A stretch of DNA of 11,552 nt from an uncultured Lachnospiraceae bacterium (lineage in GTDB: Bacteria > Bacillota > Clostridia > Lachnospirales > Lachnospiraceae): NCBI GenBank assembly GCA_910585005.1, contig CAJUCN010000041.1, positions 1 through 11,552 of the forward strand, in the 5' to 3' direction. Position numbers and translations under genes: made by a program. The notes under the pieces are model-generated. The model saw only the letters and a program-made list of their open reading frames with translations, was not told the DNA's origin and searched no databases. Positions 6,771-11,552 of this stretch are shown piece after piece. Position 1 is the first letter of the stretch, and each line of letters starts with the position of its first letter.

Positions 6771-8750
6771 ATGAAGCATGGATTTATCAAGGTGGCGGCA
6801 GTCACCCCCAAAATGAAAGTGGCGGATACGGTTTATAACGCACAGCAGATTTGTGAGAGCATGGAGGAGGCTTTTTCCAAAGGCGCGAAGATTCTTGTGT
6901 TTCCGGAACTAGGTATCAGTGGTTACACCTGCGGGGATCTTTTTTTTCAGGAAAGGCTTCTTGCCTCCTGCAGGGAGCAGCTTGACGTGATTGCCGGGCA
7001 TACCCGGGGAAAGGACGGGCTTTTGTTTGTGGGGCTTCCGTTTCCAAAGGATGGAAAGCTCTACAATGTTGCAGCGGCGGTAAGCGGCGGGAGGGTTCTT
7101 GCCTTTATCCCCAAGGTCCATATTCCCTCTTACGGGGAATTTTTTGAAACCAGATATTTTTACCCTGGCAATCGCCTGCCGGATACCGTTTCTTTCCGGG
7201 GGGAGGAGGTTCCCTTTGGGGCGAATATCCTTTTGGAAGCAAAGGAGATGGAAGGGCTGGTGGTGGGATGCGAGATCTGCGAGGACATCTGGGTGCCGGA
7301 TTCCCCAGGGATTTCCCACGGAATGGCCGGGGCTACGGTGTTGGTCAATCTGTCTGCATCCAGCGAATCGGTAGGGAAGGATGCCTATCGCAGGATGCTG
7401 GTCAAGTCTGCGTCCGCCAAGCTGGTCTGCGGTTATGTATATTGCAGCAGCGGGGAAGGGGAATCCACCCAGGATTTGGTATTTGGCGGCCACAATATCA
7501 TTGCAGAAAACGGGACAATACTAAAGGAAGCGGAACGGTTTGAAAACCAGGCCACTTACGGGGATATTGACCTTGGCAGGCTGCGGACCAAACGGGAGCA
7601 AATGAATACGTTTGGGTGTGGGAATCAACAGTCTTACCAGAAGGTTTCCTTTTCCCTGGCCATAGAGGAGACAAAGCTGGAGAGGGAATTTCCCTGTATG
7701 CCCTTTGTCCCTTCCCAATTAAAAGAAAGAGAGAAGCGCTGCGAGGAGATTTTGTCCATCCAATCGATGGGACTGAAAAAGAGGCTTGAACATACAGGTT
7801 GCTTAAATGTGGTGATCGGAGTATCTGGCGGTCTGGATTCTACGTTGGCGCTTTTGGTAACGGCCAGGTGTTTCGATATGCTTTCTTTGGAACGGGGGAA
7901 TATCCATGCGGTGACGATGCCCTGTTTTGGCACAACGGACAGGACTTACGACAATGCCTGTAAGCTGGCGGGATCTCTTGGCGCGGCGCTGACAGAGATT
8001 GATATGAAAGAAGCTGTAACTGTCCATTTCAGGGATATTGGACAGGATGCGTCCTGCCGTGATGTGACTTATGAGAATGCACAGGCAAGAGAGCGTACGC
8101 AGATTTTGATGGACATTGCCAATCAGGAAAATGCTCTTGTGATTGGAACGGGAGATCTGTCCGAACTGGCCCTTGGATGGGCAACCTATAATGGGGATCA
8201 TATGTCTATGTATGGCGTGAACGGGGGGGTTCCCAAGACCTTGGTGCGGCATTTGGTTCAGTACTGTGCGGATACCTGTGAAAACGGGGAATTAAAAGGG
8301 GTTCTTTTGGATGTGCTTGATACCCCGGTAAGCCCGGAACTTTTGCCGCCAGTGGACGGGAGGATCGCGCAAAAGACGGAAGATCTGGTGGGGCCTTATG
8401 AACTCCATGATTTTTTCCTGTATTATATGCTTCGCTGCGGCTATGCCCCGGATAAGATCTACCGGATTGCCAGAAAGTCCTTTGCAGGACAATATGCGGA
8501 TGAGGTGATCCTAAAATGGCTGGAAACGTTTTACCGCCGTTTCTTCTCCCAACAATTTAAAAGATCCTGTCTGCCTGACGGGCCTAAGGTGGGAAGTGTG
8601 GCGCTTTCTCCCCGGGGAGATCTGCGGATGCCGTCGGATGCATGTGTGAGGATCTGGCTGGAACAACTGAAAGAATGTTCCAACATTTCCCCGGCCGGGA
8701 AAGAAGAGGAAAGAAATCCCCTGCTCCTTTGCCCGGGGCAGGGGAAGTGA
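6771..8750 (+). CDS. nadE: Glutamine-dependent NAD+ synthetase
   Basis: A 659-residue two-domain enzyme making NAD+ from deamido-NAD, ATP and glutamine, the last step of NAD synthesis. The N-terminal nitrilase-type glutaminase domain (about 1-290) shows the Glu-Lys-Cys triad: Glu46 in FPELGISGYTCGD, Lys115 in IPKVHIPSYGEFFE and Cys170 in GCEICEDIWVP. The C-terminal ATP-pyrophosphatase domain begins near 320 with the P-loop VIGVSGGLDSTLAL (348-361); GTGDLSELALGWATYNGDHM is the substrate-binding loop that follows. The length fits the long bacterial form that takes ammonia from glutamine. I chose ATG 6771, 8 nt after the hslO stop, with AGGA 6 nt before it; an in-frame extension upstream to 6690 lies inside hslO and lacks family sequence. 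The last codons sit inside a strong hairpin (8717-8745). Confidence 0.97.
   Translation: MKHGFIKVAAVTPKMKVADTVYNAQQICESMEEAFSKGAKILVFPELGISGYTCGDLFFQERLLASCREQLDVIAGHTRGKDGLLFVGLPFPKDGKLYNVAAAVSGGRVLAFIPKVHIPSYGEFFETRYFYPGNRLPDTVSFRGEEVPFGANILLEAKEMEGLVVGCEICEDIWVPDSPGISHGMAGATVLVNLSASSESVGKDAYRRMLVKSASAKLVCGYVYCSSGEGESTQDLVFGGHNIIAENGTILKEAERFENQATYGDIDLGRLRTKREQMNTFGCGNQQSYQKVSFSLAIEETKLEREFPCMPFVPSQLKEREKRCEEILSIQSMGLKKRLEHTGCLNVVIGVSGGLDSTLALLVTARCFDMLSLERGNIHAVTMPCFGTTDRTYDNACKLAGSLGAALTEIDMKEAVTVHFRDIGQDASCRDVTYENAQARERTQILMDIANQENALVIGTGDLSELALGWATYNGDHMSMYGVNGGVPKTLVRHLVQYCADTCENGELKGVLLDVLDTPVSPELLPPVDGRIAQKTEDLVGPYELHDFFLYYMLRCGYAPDKIYRIARKSFAGQYADEVILKWLETFYRRFFSQQFKRSCLPDGPKVGSVALSPRGDLRMPSDACVRIWLEQLKECSNISPAGKEEERNPLLLCPGQGK
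8717..8745 (-). terminator. GC-rich hairpin at the nadE 3' end, possible terminator for the converging gene
   Basis: Positions 8717-8727 and 8735-8745 form an 11-bp stem (one G-U pair) around a 7-nt loop; the outer arms are CCCCTGC and GCAGGGG. It lies within the last codons of nadE. No T-run follows on the plus strand. On the minus strand it lies 24 nt beyond the stop of the converging gene and is followed by the T/C-rich TTTCTTTCCTCTTCTTT, so it fits that gene better. A second small hairpin, GCGCT..AGCGC (8761-8777), spans the minus-strand stop and is followed by TTTT. Confidence 0.5.
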
Positions 8751-8768
8751 GAAGCCAAAAGCGCTCTC

Positions 8769-9254
8769 CTAAAGCGCAGATGCCGGCGAAACGGAAGGGC
8801 TGGCTGATGGAGATGGCACGGCTGCTTTTTCTAAGGATGTCTTGATCGCATTTAAAAGTACCATGGAAGTATACTTATTATCATCCGCATAGGTGATACC
8901 GTCCAGGGACTGGTTTTGCAGGATCTGGTTAGCCAGGGAGTCGAAGGATGGCTCGAGAAGCGGAAACATGGTAGCGACAGCTTCATCCAGGTTGACAATG
9001 CGTATGTCATTGATGTTGTTTTCGTCCACGGTTACTTCTACATCCACTGCATTATCGTTTAAGATCAGGGAGGTGGTATAGATGCCGGGGACATAGGAAT
9101 CCGCAGGGACTTCAATGGCATTGTTTTCCTTTTTATCTTTTGGCACAAACATAATGATCAGGAGAATGATAAATAAGATTCCCAGCAGTGCAAAGATGCC
9201 GGTATATATCAATTCTTTCAGGTGAAGTACAACAATTTTAGTTTTGGAGCTCAT
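8769..9254 (-). CDS. Membrane-anchored extracytoplasmic protein with degenerate FMN-binding-like domain
   Basis: A 161-residue protein with one hydrophobic segment (about 17-37, YTGIFALLGILFIILLIIMF) after a short basic N-terminus, so it is probably anchored with its C-terminus outside. Residues 53-145 follow the pattern of the FMN-binding (FMN_bind) fold: YVPGIYTTSL.., DVEVTVDENNINDIRIVNL, a helix ending near NQSLDGITY, then YTSMVLLNAIKTSLEKA. The usual SGAT.T flavin-attachment motif is absent; ITYADDNKYTS (119-129) stands in its place, so covalent FMN binding is unlikely. The tail (146-161) is Pro/Ser/Ala-rich. The ATG at 9254 has a GGGG 7 nt upstream as a weak ribosome binding site. No function is known to me. 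The domain link is pattern-based, and the gene is transcribed toward nadE and away from glnA. Confidence 0.75.
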   Translation of the reverse strand: MSSKTKIVVLHLKELIYTGIFALLGILFIILLIIMFVPKDKKENNAIEVPADSYVPGIYTTSLILNDNAVDVEVTVDENNINDIRIVNLDEAVATMFPLLEPSFDSLANQILQNQSLDGITYADDNKYTSMVLLNAIKTSLEKAAVPSPSASPSVSPASAL

Positions 9255-9256
9255 AG

Positions 9257-9302
9257 GATATCCCCGTTACGTTCTTTTTATTATCATATTAACGGGAATA
9301 TC
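9257..9302 (-). promoter_or_regulatory. 13-bp inverted repeat over the ribosome binding site and -10 region of the small membrane protein gene
   Basis: GATATCCCCGTTA (9257-9269) is mirrored by TAACGGGAATATC (9290-9302), with one mismatch that becomes a U-G pair in a minus-strand RNA. The arms are separated by 20 nt. The near arm contains the GGGG ribosome binding site of the gene starting at 9254. The spacer contains, on the minus strand, TATGATAAT, a possible -10 box. The arm centres are 33 bp apart, about three helical turns. It could be a two-site operator around a promoter or, if transcription begins further upstream, a hairpin hiding the ribosome binding site. Confidence 0.5.
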
Positions 9303-9373
9303 ATTTTATGCTTTAACTGACGATTAAAAAAAGCAGCGCGTTAAAAACCAGGTAAGGTCTGGCAGATGAAGTC

Positions 9374-9403
9374 TTGACAAATCCGGAAACAGGCTGTTAT
9401 AGT
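9374..9403 (+). promoter_or_regulatory. Sigma-A promoter of glnA
   Basis: A perfect TTGACA (9374-9379), an 18-nt spacer and TATAGT (9398-9403) predict a transcript start near 9409-9411. That is exactly at the base of the leader hairpin that follows. The resulting leader is about 120 nt, long enough for attenuation control. Confidence 0.75.
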
Positions 9404-9408
9404 GAAAT

Positions 9409-9479
9409 AGAACAAAGGCGTTCTTGCATAGGCTTTAGGGAAACCAGGCCGGTGCGTAGACGCCTTTGTGTTTCTTATT
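9409..9479 (+). promoter_or_regulatory. glnA leader with mutually exclusive hexaloop hairpin and terminator-like stem (candidate ANTAR attenuator)
   Basis: Two structures compete. Hairpin A is AGAAC-AAAGGC-GUUCU (9409-9424): five perfect pairs and a six-base loop with A at position 1 and G at position 4, the pattern described for ANTAR-protein RNA targets. Structure B pairs ACAAAGGCGT (9412-9421) with ACGCCTTTGT (9460-9469), ten perfect pairs. Inside it are an imperfect stem (UGCA/UGCG 9425-9456 and GGCUU/AGGCC 9431-9450) and a GG-GAAA-CC tip. It is followed by GTTTCTTATT, a moderately U-rich tail that could make B a terminator. A and B share bases 9412-9421, so they cannot coexist. A second hexaloop hairpin, normally part of the ANTAR motif, was not found. 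Confidence 0.5.
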
Positions 9480-9484
9480 GGGAT

Positions 9485-9503
9485 CTTTTTTGGGTCAAAA
9501 AAG
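9485..9503 (+). promoter_or_regulatory. A/T-rich hairpin before the glnA ribosome binding site
   Basis: CTTTTTTG (9485-9492), GGT, CAAAAAAG (9496-9503) form an 8-bp stem with a 3-nt loop. It lies just before GGAAGG (9511-9516), the glnA ribosome binding site. The weak A-U pairs and the distance from the site make a regulatory role uncertain. The T-run could also serve as an extra U-tract for release of the upstream structure. Confidence 0.3.
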
Positions 9504-9528
9504 CGGGAAAGGAAGGAATGGGACGATC

Positions 9529-10863
9529 ATGAAAAGAAATTATTCAAAAGCGGATATTATGGATCTTGTGAAAGATGAGGACGTGGAATTTATCAGGCTG
9601 CAGTTTACGGATCTGTTTGGAAACCTTAAAAATATGGCGATTACAGCAAGCCAGCTTGAAAAGGCGCTGAACAATGAGTGTATGTTTGACGGGTCTTCCA
9701 TCGAAGGCTTTGTCAGGATTGAGGAGTCGGATATGTACTTGTACCCTGACTTGGATACCATGGAGATTTTTCCCTGGAGGCCCCAGCAGGGAAAGGTGGC
9801 CCGGATGATCTGTGATGTGTACCGTCCAAGTGGAGAGCCTTTTGAGGGGGATCCCAGGTATATTTTGAAACGTGCGCTGAAAGAGGCGGCGGATATGGGA
9901 TATCTGTTTGAGGTGGGACCGGAGTGTGAGTTTTTTTTGTTCCATACGGATGAAAACGGCCTTCCCACCACATTGACCCATGAAAAGGCCGGGTATTTTG
10001 ATTTAGGCCCTCTTGACCTGGGAGAAAATGCGCGCCGGGATATGGTGCTTACCCTGGAGGATATGGGGTTTGTAGTGGAAGCATCCCATCACGAGGTGGC
10101 GCCGGGCCAACAGGAAATTGATTTTAAATATGATGAGGCGCTTGCCACCGCAGATAATATCATGACTTTTAAGCTGGCGGTAAAGACCATTGCCAAAAGG
10201 CATGGACTTCATGCCACGTTTATGCCAAAGCCCAAGTTTGGGGTAAACGGTTCCGGGATGCACATTAATATGTCCCTTTCTAAGGATGGCAGGAATGTGT
10301 TTCATGACCCGGATGATAAGCTGGGCCTTTCCAAGGACGCTTATTATTTTATAGGCGGGATCATAAAGCATATGAAAGGAATGACGGCGATTACCAATCC
10401 TCTTGTGAATTCTTATAAAAGGCTGGTTCCGGGATATGAAGCGCCTGTGTACATCGCCTGGAGCGCCACCAACAGAAGTCCACTGATCAGGATTCCGGCA
10501 TCCAGGGGGGAGGGGACCAGAATAGAACTCCGCTGCCCGGATCCATCGGCGAATCCGTATCTTGCGCTGGCAGTTTGTCTGCGGGCGGGGCTTGACGGTA
10601 TTGCCAATCGGATGGAACCGCCGGAAAGTGTGGACTGCAATATTTTTGCCCTGTCAAAAGAAGAAAAGAAGTCTCTTGGCATAGAGGCGATCCCGGGAAC
10701 GTTGATTGAGGCGGTCTATGAACTGGAAAAGGACGATTTTATCCAAAATGTGCTTGGAAAACATGTCTCCACGAAATATATCGAGGCCAAAAAAGCGGAG
10801 TGGGCAAGTTATCGTTCCCAGGTTACGGACTGGGAAATTGCCCAATATCTGTATCAATTTTAG
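9529..10863 (+). CDS. glnA: Glutamine synthetase, class I-alpha
   Basis: A 444-residue enzyme, the same length as the Bacillus subtilis type, joining ammonia to glutamate with ATP to form glutamine; it works as a dodecamer in the cytosol. Hallmarks are FDGSSIEGFVRIEESDMY (53-70), with Arg63 at the site of the feedback arginine known in the alpha class; the metal-binding GPECEFFLF with Glu132 and Glu134; ASHHEVAPGQQEIDFKY (185-201); NGSGMHINMS (240-249); the flap NPLVNSYKRLVPGYEAP (290-306, Glu304); and NRSPLIRIP (315-323). The class lacks the adenylylation region of enteric enzymes. The C-terminal DWEIAQYLYQF differs from the Bacillus tail that contacts GlnR/TnrA. ATG 9529 is chosen because the family N-terminus starts there (RNYSKADIMDLV); GGAAGG lies 12 nt upstream. 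An in-frame ATG at 9466 would add 21 non-conserved residues that fall within the leader hairpin. An ANTAR gene follows in the same operon. Confidence 0.97.
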   Translation: MKRNYSKADIMDLVKDEDVEFIRLQFTDLFGNLKNMAITASQLEKALNNECMFDGSSIEGFVRIEESDMYLYPDLDTMEIFPWRPQQGKVARMICDVYRPSGEPFEGDPRYILKRALKEAADMGYLFEVGPECEFFLFHTDENGLPTTLTHEKAGYFDLGPLDLGENARRDMVLTLEDMGFVVEASHHEVAPGQQEIDFKYDEALATADNIMTFKLAVKTIAKRHGLHATFMPKPKFGVNGSGMHINMSLSKDGRNVFHDPDDKLGLSKDAYYFIGGIIKHMKGMTAITNPLVNSYKRLVPGYEAPVYIAWSATNRSPLIRIPASRGEGTRIELRCPDPSANPYLALAVCLRAGLDGIANRMEPPESVDCNIFALSKEEKKSLGIEAIPGTLIEAVYELEKDDFIQNVLGKHVSTKYIEAKKAEWASYRSQVTDWEIAQYLYQF

Positions 10864-10897
10864 CGTGAAGATTCCGTAGGAGATGGGGTGGTATACC

Positions 10898-11452
10898 ATG
10901 ACAGGTGTGATCATTGTCCTGCCCAAATTGGATGATGCAAAAAAACTGAAAAGTCTCCTGGGACGGAATGGGTTTTCTGTTTTGGGGGTATGCGCTACCG
11001 GCGGGCAGGCAATTGCTTTGGCGGACGGACTAAATGACGGTGTTGTCATATGTGGATATAAACTTGCCGATATGCTCTATCTGCAGCTTTGCGAGGATCT
11101 TCCGCCAGGGTTTGAGTTATTGGTTCTTGCCTCCGGCCAGGTCATAAGCAGCGGAATGGTGAGAAACGATTTGATGTGTCTGACAATGCCGTTTAAAATC
11201 CATGACCTGCTTGGTACGTTGGATATGATGATCCATGGGATAGAGAGGCGCCGCCGAAAGCAGCGCAGCAGGCCAAGGGAAAGGAATGAGGAGGAAGATA
11301 AACTGATTAAGGAGGCAAAAGAGCTATTGATGGCCCGGAACCATATGTCGGAACAGGAGGCTCACAGATATATTCAAAAGTGCAGTATGGACAGTGGAAC
11401 CAATATGGCGGAGACAGCGCAGATGGCGCTTGCCATGATGAGACAAGAATAG
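10898..11452 (+). CDS. ANTAR-domain RNA-binding protein with degenerate receiver domain
   Basis: A 184-residue protein. Residues 1-115 follow a response-regulator receiver fold, but the phosphorylation residues are missing: the N-terminal acidic pair is replaced by LP (MTGVIIVLPK), the aspartate at the end of strand 3 is Cys52 (GVVICGY), and the lysine of the KPF motif is Met97 (LTMPFK). A basic linker (RRRRKQRSRPRER, 117-129) leads to the ANTAR domain (about 130-183): LIKEAKELLMARNHMSEQEA (136-155), ending in MAETAQMALAMM. ANTAR domains bind paired hexaloop hairpins in nascent RNA and prevent termination; this is known for EutV, AmiR and NasR. The start chosen is ATG 10898, giving MTGVIIVLP with GGGGTGG just upstream. 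ATG 10883 would sit directly against the AGGAG and adds five residues. It lies 34 nt after glnA with no terminator between, so it is probably co-transcribed and may act on the glnA leader. Confidence 0.88.
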   Translation: MTGVIIVLPKLDDAKKLKSLLGRNGFSVLGVCATGGQAIALADGLNDGVVICGYKLADMLYLQLCEDLPPGFELLVLASGQVISSGMVRNDLMCLTMPFKIHDLLGTLDMMIHGIERRRRKQRSRPRERNEEEDKLIKEAKELLMARNHMSEQEAHRYIQKCSMDSGTNMAETAQMALAMMRQE

Positions 11453-11462
11453 GCAGGAAAGA

Positions 11463-11500
11463 TACGCACAGGCGGGAAACCGTCTGTGCGTAAATTTTTT
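11463..11500 (+). terminator. Strong intrinsic terminator of the glnA-ANTAR operon
   Basis: ACGCACAGGCGG (11464-11475) and CCGTCTGTGCGT (11480-11491) pair fully, with one G-U, around a GAAA tetraloop; one further U-A pair makes 13. AAATTTTTT follows, ending in six T. The stem begins 11 nt after the ANTAR stop codon. Stem, loop and U-tract are all well formed. Confidence 0.9.
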
Positions 11501-11552
11501 ATGGGTCGGATAGACCCTGTTGAGTGCATTGGAGTTTCGGGGCAGAGAAACG
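11501..11552 (+). other. Untranslated edge with two small hairpins, possibly the leader of the next operon
   Basis: After the terminator, GGGTC-GGATA-GACCC (11503-11517) and GTTTC-GGGGCAGA-GAAAC (11534-11551) can fold. No open frame of note begins here. The second hairpin is cut off by the window edge and may belong to a larger structure, such as an attenuator of the next gene. No promoter was identified. Confidence 0.3.

Noticed and set aside
6909..7493. Long minus-strand open frame inside nadE (194 codons)
   Set aside because: It is opposite a fully conserved enzyme, has no recognisable domain or ribosome binding site, and has the composition of an antisense shadow.
9350..9364. CCAGG-TAAGG-TCTGG as the missing first ANTAR hairpin
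   Set aside because: Its loop is five or seven bases, not six with A1/G4, and it lies upstream of the predicted transcript start.
9359..9376. Sigma-54 (-24/-12) promoter upstream of glnA, starting at TGGCAG
   Set aside because: The GC expected 10 nt after the GG is absent; the perfect TTGACA/TATAGT sigma-A promoter explains the region better.
9412..9469. Glutamine riboswitch (glnA RNA motif) or c-di-GMP riboswitch in the glnA leader
   Set aside because: The conserved core sequences of those classes are not recognisable; the region is explained by a simple long stem and a hexaloop hairpin.
9466..9528. Longer N-terminus for glutamine synthetase starting at ATG 9466
   Set aside because: The added 21 residues have no family match and overlap the terminator-like leader stem; the standard N-terminus starts at 9529.

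Overview
The window looks like chromosome from a Gram-positive, low-to-mid GC member of the Clostridia, most likely the family Lachnospiraceae. The reasons are strong AGGAGG-like ribosome binding sites, Firmicutes-type sigma-A promoters, a 444-residue class I-alpha glutamine synthetase next to an ANTAR gene, a stand-alone Hsp33, and a DUF6020-type membrane protein. No tRNA, rRNA or CRISPR array is visible. This placement rests on recognising families; no database was searched.

Left part (1-2994): a 598-residue polytopic membrane protein (DUF6020-like, minus strand) and a TPR-containing family 2 glycosyltransferase (plus strand) diverge from a compact 124-bp control region. That region holds overlapping promoters and a 6-5-6 palindrome. 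The extreme left edge, 1-55, resembles the terminal inverted repeat of an IS3-type element and supplies the stop codon of the membrane protein gene.

Middle part (3106-8750): a tight five-gene plus-strand cluster of hisC-like aminotransferase, DUF368 polyprenyl-phosphate translocase-type membrane protein, SAM-dependent methyltransferase (TTG start), Hsp33 chaperone (hslO) and glutamine-dependent NAD+ synthetase (nadE). Gaps run from an overlap of 20 nt to a gap of 8 nt, so this is very probably one operon with translational coupling. The members do not share a pathway; they are housekeeping functions in amino-acid, envelope-lipid, redox-stress and cofactor metabolism.

Right part (8717-11552): a small minus-strand, membrane-anchored extracytoplasmic protein (degenerate FMN-binding-like domain) converges on nadE. 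Its start is flanked by a 13-bp inverted repeat. Then comes a nitrogen module: sigma-A promoter, a structured leader, glnA, and an ANTAR-domain RNA-binding protein 34 nt downstream, closed by a strong terminator with a GAAA loop. The glnA leader contains a terminator-like long stem and, mutually exclusive with it, a small hairpin (AGAAC stem, hexaloop AAAGGC) with the A1/G4 loop pattern known for ANTAR targets. This suggests that the downstream ANTAR protein controls glnA by antitermination. Its receiver-like domain lacks the phosphorylation residues, so the input signal is probably not a classical phosphorelay. This is the most interesting candidate in the window.
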